A stretch of DNA of 64,000 bases from Tubulanus polymorphus (taxonomy: Eukaryota; Nemertea; Palaeonemertea; Tubulaniformes; Tubulanidae), in assembly GCF_964204645.1 (NCBI RefSeq), contig NC_134036.1, forward strand, positions 1,116,001 through 1,180,000, given 5' to 3'. Shown here one piece after another: positions 1-43,410 of this stretch. The translations under genes and the position numbers were made by a program. The notes under the pieces were generated by a model. It saw only the letters and a list, made by a program, of their open reading frames with translations, did no database searches and had not been told where the DNA came from. Positions within the stretch are counted from its first letter, which is position 1; each line of letters starts with the position of its first letter.

Positions 1-3000
1 TTAGTCCATCGTGTTTCTTCACGATCACCTCGTAACCGCTGCAATTCACAGAAAATATTTTTCTTTTAAATCACGCGTTATTTGTGGATAAAGGTTTTTA
101 GGACACTTACGTAATGTTACCAGTGTTAACACGTGTTATTCGAAGTGTAACAGTCGTGTTTGTTATCGCTGTCTTCTTGACAACCAGTTGAGGAATTGTA
201 ATTTTACCTGAAATATCAGCAATAGAACTACTGTCTGTCACACCTGCTCTTCGTGCGACGTTTTGATCCGTAATTTCGTTAATAATCGGTTGATCTGTAA
301 ATATTATGCATCAATATGTTCAGTAGGGAATTTGCATTCAGAAATAAAACATTAACTGGCATAAATTTGTTTGTGTTTTCATCCATCAGCGATAGTTTAC
401 CCAGCATACGCTCGCGTAATGCTGAAAAACGGCTTTTATGGCCCGTCACGTGGCGCCACCTACTGTATTTTGATATGCTAATGAGCAGGTGATGACGTCA
501 CTGTAACGTTTCCGAGCGTCGAGCGGGTTTTTCAGCATTACGCGAGCGTATGCTGAGTAAACTATCGCTGATAAATGAAAACAAAAACAACTTTAGTGAA
601 AATTGTTGTTTATTTCTGAATGCAAATTCCTCACTGAACGAATTGATGCTTAATAAAGGTAGATAAACCGATTATTAACGAAATTAAGGACCAAAACGTC
701 GCACGGAGAGTAGGTGTGACAGACAGTAGTAACACGTGTCAATACATACTTGAGTTTGCTGTGTTCTGATTTGTTATAACTACGAGCAATTATCTATAAC
801 CATTAGATAATTGCTCGTAGGTTAAAACGACTTACCCTTTGTGCAAAAGCTTACACTGTTGGGGCAAAGATTGAACAATTTACTGGTTGTAGGTCAGTTT
901 AATTGATTGTAAGGAAATACTTTTGTTGGAAGCGTCCGAACATAATGGACTGCTCAATTTCTATCGACATAAATTCGGTTTCAAAATTACTGAGCAGCGG
1001 ACGGATTTGAGCATAGAATTCATTGAGGGTTTACCGACTTAATCTACTGTAGTTTTCTTAATTCAAAGTTTTCGGAGGTTTATTCCGAATTTGTAACACG
1101 GAATTAACAGGTTATTCAATTAAAGGTGATTTTGGGAGGTTTATCCTCGAAATTGTCTTCAAATAATAGGTATGTCCCTAGGGCCCTTCCATACATCTTG
1201 TGTTTGAATTGATGATTAAGAATTTATTAGCTCGAGGGGTTTTACCTGCACATATAGTTAGTATTGGACTAGTCAGACTCGTAGTTGATATAAGTTGACC
1301 GTTCCCTATTTTCTGTAGTCTAACAGCTATCTTATACCCGGTATAAGGAGTTAAACCAGTAATTGTGTGATGTGTAAGGCCTCCTGCAGAGACCTGATTA
1401 GTCCAAGTGTTTTCTGATATCTTACGATAAACGACTTGATACTGAAAGCTGACAGTACCACGTCCTGAATCTACCACAGAACCCGAGTAAGCTGTCCAAC
1501 TGACTCTTACACTGTTATCTGTCAGTGCAGATTTTCGTAATTGAGAAAACAACTTCAATTCTGAAAAAGGAAATTGGTTTGTATTGAAGAATATTTTACT
1601 TTCGGTCATTTTCGATTCATATTGGTTACTCTATTTAGGTAGTTGGAGTGAGATTCCTAGGAATCTATGATTCAGTGTAATATACCTGACTCGCACCACT
1701 TTCCGATGTAATTCTGTGAACAGCCAGATTCACAGATACCACTCAAATAGTTACACCTTTCATTGTTGTAACATCTACATTCAATCATACATCCAAATGA
1801 GTTCGATCCCTTACTGCAACCATCGGGCGCTAAAAAAAAAGAACAAGGAAATCTAAAAGTGATACGGAAAACTATTATTTTCGTGTCCATTTTTCTAATT
1901 TTCGATCTTTGGGAGGTTAATTCTTATTAGTCTCTCAATATTTTTGAATCAATCTCTTTATACCGATAACAGAAAAAAGGAAAAGCAGATACGAAAGACT
2001 GTTATTTTCATCTCAAAAATGTCAATTTCGTTCAGTAAATTCTTATTACAACTCACTCAATATTTTTGAATCTATATTTTATAAAATCCGTTTAATGTGT
2101 ATTTTATAATCAATTTCACTCCTTTACAATTTTACAAAGATTTAAAAAACTTACCGATATATTTGAACCCGATAACTTCTATTTCTGCCAGGCCGAGATA
2201 CTCTGCCTTACCAATGTTCTTGTGTTGAATGGTGACGTATTGTCCAACTATAGGACCCGGACTGCATGCTGATGTGTTATGTTTACCACAGAGAGTGGGG
2301 CCCTGGTAAGTACATTTTTGGTTAGATGTAGAAATGCTTGTTTTTTGGCTATATTCATTTCCAACTCGAATCTCCAGGTGGCGTGCGCGTTTTTCTGAGA
2401 AAATAAATATGAAGCTTTGAAATATCACAGTTAACTCCGTGAAAAAAAAAAAATTATGCACGAAATCAGGGAAGTTGAAGAGAGGATTTCGTCGATTCAT
2501 GTTCTATAGAAAAAGGAGTAAGAACCCAGAGTTCGGTAGAGTTCAATTTTTTTCAACTCGACTTATAGTCTTTAGAGTTGAAAGTTAAATTTGACCAAAA
2601 ATAATCAATGATATTAACAATACTGTGTGTACTCACGCCACTCGGCGGTGCAATTAGTCGCGTCTGTTCTATCCCAAAGTGTAACTTCGCGTACCACGTA
2701 TTGAGTTCCGAGATCAATTCTAATCCAGGCGTTTTGATCCTCGTCAGTGTGGCATCGATTACCATAAGTTACCGTTTGACCATCTGTACAATTCCTACCG
2801 CGATACCTACCGGGTATCCACCTATTGTAAGAGGATGACATTGTAACTGGTTTACCACGAGCCACGTTACCTACAAAACACATTTTGTGTATGATAGATT
2901 TCATGATTTTTCACGACATACATTACGCATAATTGATTCAAATACATCGTTACGTTATTTGTAAAACATTTTTCTTACGCGATGAAATAATTAGAGTTTA

Positions 3001-3980
3001 TCTCAGTTTGTTGAGTTTCGGAATGTGTCGATATTTTTACCCATAAGATTTTTGTTTCTGTATAAGGATTAGTGAAATAAATCCGTTAATCTGAGATAAA
3101 TCCAATGAAATCAACATCATTCATTCCTCTTTCTTTTTAATCTATATTTGTAAAGGCTTCGAGATAAGCCACTTTACATGACGGATTAGTGGAGTTAATC
3201 CGTTAATCTGGGATAAATCGGAGGTTCAGTGATATTTGACCTGACCCCGGTTTACTGGCCCAGAAACAGTTGATACAGAAGACATAGCAAATTGTTGTTT
3301 TGTCAGTGGTGTTTGTAAAGTAATTAGTCCTCACTATCTTTCTTTATGGCATGTTGTTGCTCAAACTGAGCAGCAATTGTTTCGGTCGTAAGCGTGACAA
3401 TAAATATAGAGATTTTATCAAAACTGAACGGTTTTTGCTGACAGCCTGGAAAGTTCTAGTTACTATAAAAACTTACCGATTTGACAAGCTGGTCCGGTCC
3501 ATCCTGGTGGTGTCCAGGGATATGGAGTTTTTATTGAAGACTCACATGCAGTGTTAGGATTTGGACACGCTAAAGCGCCATCTATATTCTGACCCTTTAT
3601 TGGACATATGTCCACTGCTGTATTACTGCAATGACACTCCCAACCAGAACAACTCTTCCCAAAACATTTTGCTGAAAGAACAAAAAAGAACTAAAAAAGA
3701 GCTCTTTCCACCCCCGAAAATTGAAATTTGAATCCTGACAGTGACAGAGTTTCTTTCTGTGGTTCTTCTCTAAACTCTCCACCCCCGACGAATGGCTTGA
3801 ACCCTGATGGCACCTTTCTAGGCTTTACTTTAGGGTCTGTTATCACAACAGATTAATAATTTCTACGTTTTAACAGCTCTGGAACCAATGAGTATTTATT
3901 AACTCACCTGATGTGTTTGTGATGAATAAACATAGAATCAACATCAGCAAAAAACGAACGATGTTTCTTTCACGATACAT
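1..3980 (-). CDS. Secreted or receptor ectodomain: F-type lectin, EGF and FN3 modules (partial)
   Basis: Eight exons read on the minus strand: 3908-3980, 3477-3671, 2637-2870, 2155-2394, 1686-1829, 1246-1560, 111-294 and 1-38 (cut by the window edge), giving at least 474 residues. The start ATG (3978-3980) opens a signal peptide with a hydrophobic core (FLLMLILCLFI). Residues ~25-89 are Cys-rich and end in an EGF-like GWTGPAC. Residues ~90-247 look like an F5/8 type C / F-type lectin (fucolectin) domain: NVARGKPV at its start, WIRIDLG, DRTD, and a closing GLAEIEVIG. Residues ~248-295 form one EGF-like module, and two fibronectin-III-like exons follow (VRVSW, YQVVYR, LTPYTGYKIAV in the first). 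Every complete internal exon up to FN3-1 starts and ends in phase 1, as expected for shuffled extracellular modules. The C-terminus is off the window, so membrane anchoring is unknown. Receptor tyrosine phosphatases and Tie/MEGF-like proteins of lophotrochozoans share this kind of ectodomain; that assignment is inference. Confidence 0.82.
229..730. repeat. Large imperfect inverted duplication overlapping exon 7
   Basis: Left arm 229-430 and right arm 527-730 are reverse complements at roughly 90% by eye, separated by a 96-bp spacer (431-526). The left arm contains the first ~66 bases of exon 7 (111-294) together with its 3' splice site; the right arm is an antisense copy lying in the upstream intron. 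Between-arm differences include single-base changes in the copied exon sequence. The rest of intron 6 (731-1245) shows only the small palindrome at 780-820 and no coding signal. Confidence 0.9.
780..820. repeat. Short perfect palindrome
   Basis: Arms CTACGAGCAATTATCT at 780-795 and its exact reverse complement at 805-820 are separated by a 9-base loop. It lies in the same intron as the larger inverted duplication, 50 bases beyond its right arm. Confidence 0.85.
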
Positions 3981-5290
3981 TTTGTTTTTCTGAATGACGC
4001 TATATGTCACTCAATTATTTATATCCATGTGCTTACTTCCTTCGAATTTTTGAAATCATTTTAAGGAAGTTCTCACAACGTTCATAATTGCTAGTTTATT
4101 TTGTTCTGAGGGCTGAGGGGGTAGAGGTATAGGGAAGGTGGACGGAACAGGTCATCAAGGGTCATAGTTACCCGGTAGGTGTTTTATAAAAAAAAAAACA
4201 AGAAAACAAATCTTTGAAAAGTAAAAAGAAAAATTATCAAAACAAGAAAAATACACAGTTTAATTGATGTTCTTACTAAACACTAGACTGGACGCCCCTT
4301 TCATGTAAATGAGACAAACCATTGATTTTTTCCCGTATCACACAAAATAGGAATTAAGATAAACACATAACACATATAAAATACAAAAGACGTGTAAATA
4401 ATAATCTAATAATCATGTATAGAAATAATCTAGTTTTTCTCATTTTTCATTTATTTGTAAAAGCTATCAAAATGTATATATGCTTAAAGACCCACCCCAC
4501 GCGTTTAACCTTCATTTACTATGCGCAAATACTTTATTCATTTATTTTAGAAATAAAATGCAACAATGTGACAATCAATACACAATTTTGTAATATATAA
4601 ATCTGGGGTTTCAGGTAAATTAAACAGTAAATGAATCGAAACCCAAAAAAGGAATTTAAGTTATAAAATGTAGTATTTCTTTTCCAGTTTTGTGAATATC
4701 TGAATACAACCCAGTTCTACGTAAATATAAACTGGATCAACAACGGATCGAGGATATCAGGATTTATGAAGTATCCATGTGATTAATGATCAATGAAGTG
4801 GATCCATGTCAGTAGTGTTAACAAGGTTAGAATAGTTTGATAGATTCTTAAGTTTCAGTTTATTTACTCCACAAATTATGATAACATTGCAGAGCACAAA
4901 AATAACAAAATATTTCGTTCTAGTAAATAGCTTTCTAGGTCATTTAAAAAGATAGAAAATAATATAGGAGATACTATGGTTATATAACGACCACGATTGA
5001 AACCTTTTCTTAATCAGGGTCCTATGAAAATAATGATTAATAGGTTTGTAACACGTTAAGATTTGACGCAAACTCATTAACTCTTCAGAAACTATCGACC
5101 TTGATCCGGATTCGCGACTAACCATGACATATTCCAGAATGACTAATAAATCAAATACATTAACCACAAAATTTCCATAATTTTCCTCGATAAAACTATA
5201 GATAAAAAACATCCGCTTTATAAGCGATAAAATCCCACAATTTAACAAGGAAGAAATATCGAGTCCAAAAGTTTTTAATCTTCGGGAGAT

Positions 5291-5387
5291 CCCGGAGGGG
5301 ACATGGTGAGAAATAAATAAATATATTTTTCGTTCAAACGAAATGTTTAAAAAAAAAATATTTATTTCTCACCATGTCCCCTCCGGG
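5291..5387. repeat. Hairpin-forming inverted repeat
   Basis: CCCGGAGGGGACATGGTGAG at 5291-5310 followed by an AAATAAATA tract is matched by its reverse complement ending at 5387, giving ~29-bp arms with about one mismatch around an A/T-rich loop. No terminase, transposase or coding sequence lies inside, so it is best described as a small non-autonomous palindromic element or MITE remnant. Confidence 0.8.
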
Positions 5388-5426
5388 GCTCCGTATTAAT
5401 CATACTAATAGCCATCACCACGACCA

Positions 5427-5513
5427 AGTTCCACAGTTGTGAGTTCGAGTTCAAGTTAGTTCATTTTCAATAAGCTAAGTCAGAGATAAATCTTAACTCA
5501 CAACTGTGGAACT
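5427..5513. repeat. 19-bp perfect inverted repeat
   Basis: AGTTCCACAGTTGTGAGTT at 5427-5445 and its exact reverse complement at 5495-5513 flank a 49-bp spacer. The core TTCCACAGTTGTG is the same word that seeds several minisatellites elsewhere in the window. Confidence 0.85.
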
Positions 5514-5943
5514 GGACCCAGGAGAATAGATATCAGAGTCGTAACGTCAAATAGAATACGTACCAACTCAAGGAGACATTTTCGGACTTCTAGTCTCCGT
5601 CCCCGGCGACTGCCGTGCATTTTCCGAACGGCCGGGTACCCAAGTATCACTATGGAGAAACAGTGAAACTGCCCTCAACCTCATGCCCGACGAGAACGAA
5701 CAATTCCCCGACACAAATTCATTGTTAGAAAATCGTTTTCAATAGAACGAACTTGTATTTGAGTTGTAATGTTTGAATCGTCCCCGACGGCCCGCGTCGG
5801 CATATTTTCGGTAATTAGTTCGTCCTCGACGCCAGTTAAAAGTGTCTGGCAGGCGAGTACAAAATTAGTTCCCGTTTTTACCGCCGACGTTAAACATAGC
5901 GGCAGCACTGGACGGTCTAGCGGCGAGCGAGCGGTCGCTGATC

Positions 5944-5955
5944 CAAGATGGCGGC
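5944..5955 (+). promoter_or_regulatory. YY1-type promoter element
   Basis: CAAGATGGCGGC matches the long YY1 consensus exactly. It sits about 500 bases upstream of the chromatin-reader start codon in a CpG-containing stretch. In metazoan promoters this motif typically lies close to the transcription start, often just downstream, so it suggests the start site is near here. The factor assignment rests on the motif only. Confidence 0.5.
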
Positions 5956-6452
5956 TCGCTGATACTAGCTCAAAATCGAAGAATTTTTTGTCGAATTTCG
6001 CCGAAATTTGGCCCACCCCGTGACGGTATCGAAACGATACGAGTCGAATCGAGTAGAACGAGTTTATGCGCATTTATTTCACGTGAATTACAGGCCGTAA
6101 ATTGTGAAAATCGCCGCGAAATCTGCGTCGAAATTTCGATATCTGCAGCCGAATCGAAGAAGAACCGAGGATTTTTCTGATTTTGATTACGAAATCGAAT
6201 TTTTTGGGCCACTCTGGAAATCGCGCTATCGCTATTAGAACTGCTGTAAGAAGTGTCGAAACGTTTAATTGTAACTGGTTTGAACTGTAAATTAATAGAG
6301 AGGGATTAAGAAGGAGACCCCCTCACTGGAACGGTCTCTCACCCCCCGGCCTCTGATGCAGAGAATTCGTTTCAGTATACAAATAGACTTTTCTTCGCTA
6401 TTTTTCGCCGTTATTTTTAACTGCGTGGTGATAATAACGATCGGCAACGACA

Positions 6453-16371
<9,919 letters not shown>

Positions 16372-16384
16372 TTGAAACTGAAAG

Positions 16385-16680
16385 TTTACTCTTCGAGAGT
16401 CATCCTCAGACTCCTCGGGAGTCCCAGAGTCAGAGTCATCTCTGACTCCTCGGGAGTCCCAGAGTCAGAGTCATCCTCAGACTCTTCAGGAGTCCCAGAG
16501 TAATTTCTCTGCCTCTTTGGGAGTCCTGTAGTTACCTCTCTGACTCCTCAGGAGTCCTGTAGTCACCTCTCTGGGAGTCCCGGTATCATCTCCAGATTCC
16601 TCGGGAGTCCTGGTGTCTGACTGTGCGAAGTCAAGAGTCCGGAGTCTAAGTCTCAATGTGAACCTCCAGACTGCGAGAGT
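16385..16680 (+). repeat. GAGTC-rich minisatellite in the 3' UTR
   Basis: Immediately after the stop codon (16369-16371) come eight or more imperfect units of GACTCCTCGGGAGTCC, each a self-complementary hairpin (GACTCC..GGAGTC). As this is before the first polyadenylation signals, it is probably transcribed into the mature mRNA. Confidence 0.75.
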
Positions 16681-16801
16681 CATCTTTTAAGCGATCGGTG
16701 TGACTCGATGGACGATTGAATAATTGTGTGAAATGTGTAAAATACTAAATGAACTCTTTGTGCAGTTTTACGTTTTCTGTTTAAATGTGAAATTAATCGA
16801 T

Positions 16802-16836
16802 AATAAAATAAAAAACTGAAATAAAAAACGAATAAA
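16802..16836 (+). terminator. Candidate polyadenylation signals of the chromatin-reader mRNA
   Basis: AATAAA occurs at 16802-16807 and 16831-16836, about 430-465 bases past the stop codon; a further one lies at 17042-17047. Which is used is not visible. Confidence 0.5.
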
Positions 16837-17224
16837 TGTCGCCTGAACATTGTAATAATAATCGATAGATTAATGAAATGATTGTACAGTAGATGGCGCT
16901 GATCGACTGATATCCAGTGAGAGTAGACTATCCATTGTATTTGATGTGAAAGAAAGAGTGTCGCGCGTAATTGTTTTATAGAAGAAATGAATTTGGAAAA
17001 AAAGGAAATTGTTTCGCGATGTTTAAAATTATTGACAGTAAAATAAACCGCTTTGAGTTATTGTAAACCGTATGACATGAGAAGGGAATTTCCGATGGTG
17101 TGAGTTCTGTTTGCGGCTGCCAATTCTGTTTTGTATTTGAAAAGAAAAAAAATATGTTTTACTTCGTTTGGTAAAAATCGAATTGGAAGCCTGCTTTACA
17201 AAACTGAAATATTGTATACAAAAT

Positions 17225-17230
17225 AATAAA
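17225..17230 (+). terminator. Distal polyadenylation signal candidate
   Basis: AATAAA within AATAATAAAATAA, followed ~40 bases on by a T/G-rich stretch (GATTTTTGTGTT), a normal arrangement for a cleavage site near 17250. It is the last strong candidate before the G-alpha-q promoter region. Confidence 0.5.
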
Positions 17231-17249
17231 ATAATTTCTTATTGTAAAA

Positions 17250-38324
<21,075 letters not shown>

Positions 38325-38795
38325 TCGGCTGTCGGTACTACGCGAGCCACCACCAGGCGTCGCCGGTGTCTAACACTACTACCACGTCGTTATAGCAACC
38401 GTGCGTGTTTATATCAAAAAAAATCTTTATCAAGTGTCCTTGACCTCTTCATGTGTTTTGTTATAATCACGCGGGCGGTCGGACGAAATAACGCAACGAC
38501 ACACACACACACGGACGCCATTGTCGCCGTTGGCAACGCGCGCACGTTAACCAAAATATAAAACGATGCATTGTTGTTGTTGTAGTCGCGACTGACGGAC
38601 GAAGAGGAAAATGGTGATGATGATGATGATGATGATGATATATAAATCGTATTTTACGAGATGGTGATGATGACGATGATGACACATCTCAGTTGTTGTT
38701 ATTTTTTTTCTTTGTTAAGCGTGTCGCCGTGGTTACTCGCGCGTACTCTATTTATAACTTACCGCATTGTTGCGCTGTTCATGCGTCCAGTAACA

Positions 38796-38828
<33 letters not shown>

Positions 38829-41800
38829 GTTACTGGAGACATGAGGGCCGGTCGGTCGGGCGGGCGGCGGGGACGTATCGGCCGCCATTTTTGTAATCTA
38901 GATCTATGTCTAGTGGGTGGTACACGACGCGATCACCCGCTCGCCCCCCGCCTGCCTCCCCACACATGTGGTATCGGTTCTCTCTCTCTCTCTGTCTTCA
39001 GTTTTAATTCCCTATACGAACCGCACTCGACCACACGACAATGAATTAATTATTAATTAATAGTAATAATAATAATGTGAAACGGTAAAATATTATCATT
39101 GTTCATCTGTCATTATTGATCGTAACCGAGGGAGATGGACGGGCGCGTGGGCGGGAGGAGGGTCGCGGATTTAGCGCGCACTGACACCAGCAGGTGGCGA
39201 CACCTATATGTGAAACATCGAGCGTTGCGAAGTTCTACAGTTACAGTTCTACTTATGTTTGATTAATTCATTAATTCTGGTCCAATTGTTGTATAAGTAT
39301 CCGTAGTTACCGGCGATTGTTCATCGTGCAGCTACTGAAGGGGAATGTGCAGCTACCAGTGAACGGAGGGAAAATGTGCAGCTACCGATGAATGGAGGGG
39401 AACGCTGAAAGCTACCGATGATATTTGAATGGTTATTCATCCCGCGCGTGTCAGTAATATCCATGACAACTAGCCGTCTGTTGATCGTTATAGACGTCTG
39501 TGAACACCAGGTGTCGCCGCCGGTATTGTTGGATATGTAGTCACTAATTATTAAATCAGTGCGCGCCCGCGCGTTTGGGGGGTTCCCTCCCCCTCTCCCT
39601 GCTCCCCGCTCCCTACCCTCGGTTCCCTTCTATCGAGTCATTTATAACGACAATTTGTACATAAAAATAACCCTGTTTATAGATGGCGCTCTCTTGTTAA
39701 GTGTTGTCGCGTAAGCGTGTGAATATATTATTATTATTATGATTATTATTATCTTTTTATTTTTTGTTTTTTTTTTCCTTGTGTTTACGTGGGAAGTGAG
39801 AGAGCGGGCGAGCGACTGAAAACATGAAACATGTAAACATGAAACACAACCCTGTGAAATATTATATAACAATGTCTTAAAAAAGGCGACACGCGTTTCA
39901 AATGTCGCGTTTCGTTGGTTTACGATATTTTATATATATATACATATAGATAATTCAGTCAATGAATATTAATTGAGCTTTAAAGAAACGAAAAGTTCTT
40001 ACATGCTATATATAGCACGGGGTTTTTTTTTGGGGAGGGAGGGGGGTCGGAACGGGTTAGACATTGTCGAAAAATTAGTTACGAAATCTGTGTCAAAATG
40101 ATGTGAATGTTTCGTTAATTCTCTGTATAAAAAAAAGATTGGTGAAAATTTTGTTTTTTTGAAATTCAGTCCGTTTTATGTGTGCGTTTTTAAAACTGAA
40201 TTTTGCGATGCCAGTTAACGGATATATTAGACTGATATATAATTGTAATTGTACGTAGGGCTGTTCCGGGGACGGGCTAAACGAGACTGAAACGTTTCTC
40301 ATTTTGGCAAAAACTGTAATCAGAAACTTACTGTTGGCTCTTGTGCGCGCGAGTGCGCGGAAATTACGAAATATTTCCTCCCTAGAAATCTTAGCGAAAA
40401 ATTTATGAATATAATTGGACGCTGTTTAGCACGGTTTTTCCGGGAAATGTGACGTATCAGTTTGAAAAACGATTTCTCACGAAACTCAAAATCAAGATTT
40501 GACGACGGAATAATTTGAAAAGTGCGTTTGTTATAAGTTTACGAGAGTGAGTGCTTTGTAATAATCATATACATGTATAGATATACGTGAGCGTCGAGGG
40601 GAACCTGTGGCGCCCTCTTTTCTGCGTAAGAGAAACAAATAGTCCATTCGACAAACGGGGAGGGTGCCGATTCAGAAGAAAAACAACAGTTTTACGAATA
40701 TTTGTATTATTTTGAATTCGGATAGATAATAGTTGTAGTGGGCGGGGCTAGCGTGTTTGTGGGTGTGTCTTTAAACCTGTCAATCATATATCATTTCGAT
40801 TTTCGTTATTTTCGCCGACGATAAATTACAACAACAACAACAACAATCGTAACTAACGACCGCAACCGAGCGAGCGTGTTGCCGTCACGTTTATTTCAAC
40901 AATGAAACCCCCGATGATTTTTACGTTGCGAGGTATTTTTGGTGTTGTGTTCGTCAGTGTGTCTAGTGTTTGTCGTCATGTTTTAATCATTCGCGCGCCC
41001 ACGCGGCGTGCGTTGTCATGGTGATGATTGTGGCGCGTTTAAAAAATAATATCGAGACCAATGAATATTTAGTAACGATGTTTATTAGTGAAGTTGATAA
41101 GTGGCGACATGGCGCGTTGTCGTTGGGCTACGTGGTGCATTGTTATAGCGCTACATGGCGTAGTGTTGCATGTGGCGCGTCCTCATAGCACCGTAACCGA
41201 TAAAGTTTTATAAATAGCGCCCGACTTGAAACGTAGACCTATCTTATTCACTCGTGTACAGGAACAACCTAATTGCTCGTTATTACAAATTCGTTAATTA
41301 ATTAAATATCAATTAATTGACGCCGCCGCCTATTGGCCGGCGGACGAACTGATGAGCACGGGTGGCGTGTATATCGTTTATGGCTGTGAAATTGATCGCG
41401 TGCGCACGAAGTACGTGATCGTATACGGCCAGAAGATGGCGCCGTTGATCACCGTACGCGCGAGAAAAAATAACAATGACAATAATGCTAAACGTCGTTG
41501 GTTACCGTATATATGCATATTCGCTCTGCGTGCCTACGTGTGTTCGTTTTACACCAGGGGGCGCTGTGTGCATTGATTCGTCATCTCGTAATTTACGATT
41601 GAAATTATTCGCTCTTTTTCCTCGTTTGAAAGATTTTGTAAATGATGTTTAGAATTTTAAGAATTTTGTTTTCATTTTGTTTTTTTTTTTTTTTCATTCC
41701 TTAATCATCATCTCTGTTGTGTATTAATCTTTAGCGATCGCTTAGAAAATGTGAAGTCGAATTTTGATTGAGCTGCCATAGTGGTCGTGTTGAAAAAGAG

Positions 41801-43358
41801 GAAGTTTTCTTCGCAAAGATATCGGTTGGTCAATGAGCAGTCGTTCGGGGACCAAGGGTTGATATGAATTGAAACTCTTTTCAGCAAACGGTGCATTTTA
41901 CAAAATAGAAAAAAAAATTTAAATCAGTCGAAATTTTATATCTTAACTCTTGGTTTCCGGTCCGCTTATTCTGAAAATGTTCCAATTAACTACTCGAAGA
42001 AATTCCAGTTTATCTCCAACTTGTCATATTATATGCAAAATGTATCTGGAGCGATGCCAATGGCTGAAGTAGGACATCTGGCACAATGCCAGTGATGGGC
42101 AACGACATTTGGCTGTTTGCCATCTGCCTCTGTTCGCGTTGGAGACGCTTTTTCTGGCCTCGGTTAGCTCGAATTAAAAACGCGCTTTTTTTTTTATCGA
42201 TAAAACTTAGATTTTATGTTCATTCACATTGTTACATTATCACACTATAGATGGCGCCCTGGTCTATTTACAACTTTAATCTCAGCGCGGTCTTTATTTT
42301 AATCTTTCTTTTTCCTCTTTCACATTGATCAATGTAGATGGCGCTAACGGCACACACTCAACAACACGCGCGCGCGCGCTTCACCTTGACCTTTTCACCT
42401 TGTAAATATAATCAAATAGATAAATGATTAACGTCGCTATGGCGATGACGATGATAATAATGTGGTTTGTACGATAATATTTTGACGATGAGCGAGAAAT
42501 TTGTAAAATCATCGTCAACGATTGTAGAAAATAAGCAGCTGAAATCGGAACCTAATTTTAGAAAATATCTCTGACCGAGCTGAAGACTCAATTTACCGGT
42601 TTATCGCTGTCGCGTATTGCATTTAATTTTTGTTTTAACTCTGAAAAGAAATTAAACGTATATATAATAAAAGATATGCTACGTCACGCGGAAATAACAT
42701 CCCCTCGAAAATTAGATCTCCCGATTCTGTTTAAGGCGCAACTTTTCGCAAATTTTGAATCTTGTTTTCGAGAAACGTTAATAATCAAATACTCCCGGGG
42801 TCGTTTTAAACACCATCGCCCTCTTTTATTTATCGAAATAAGGGGGTTGGTTCAAAGCGCACACAACACGACAAACTCTCGTTACTCTTTATGAAAAAAA
42901 AAAAAACGTTAAACACCGTCCAACAATAGCTGTATACAACACAGCTACATCTGGTGGTGGGTTTTGAAACTATTAAATCATCTTCTTTCTCTCGCGAATT
43001 ACGTTTCTCGAAAAAAAAAAAACAACAGGTCGAAAAAACGATAATAATAAACGCTTTAATTTTTAGAAAGAAATCCCGTTGAAAAACAGCGCTTTGTCCT
43101 CATATCTAGTCATACTCTTCTATATCGTCACCCGTGGCAACCGTCGCTAATGACGATAATGACAACAACAATCATAAATCAACAATGTATTTAAGTACTA
43201 TGATTATTATTATTATTATGATTATTGAAGTGCTCGATCGCAGCGGAAAAGCGATATATACCGAAGTGATTTTAGAACGGGTCCTCTGAGGAATCCGACG
43301 ACTACGCGGGTTACGATGCTGCCCCCTATTGACGGTCGTTGCCTAGTCTGTTTTATAA

Positions 43359-43361
<3 letters not shown>

Positions 43362-43403
<42 letters not shown>
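43362..43403 (+). repeat. (TA)n microsatellite
   Basis: About 40 bases of TA dinucleotides ending in TACATATACATACATA. Confidence 0.95.

Positions 43404-43410
<7 letters not shown>

Larger units (their letters stand above)
3981..6452. other. Intergenic region between divergent genes
   Basis: The minus-strand ectodomain gene and the plus-strand chromatin-reader gene diverge here. No supportable coding exon is visible. It is A/T-rich from 4080 to 5000. Two inverted repeats (5291-5387 and 5427-5513) and a more GC-rich, CpG-containing stretch (about 5580-6240) with a YY1-type site precede the chromatin-reader start; the latter is the probable promoter and 5' UTR zone. The divergent arrangement could share regulatory DNA, but no start site can be seen. 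Confidence 0.6.

Noticed and set aside
5681-6212. Overlapping frames on both strands upstream of the chromatin reader
   Set aside because: They lie in a CpG-containing promoter-like stretch where stop codons are rare; no homology is apparent.
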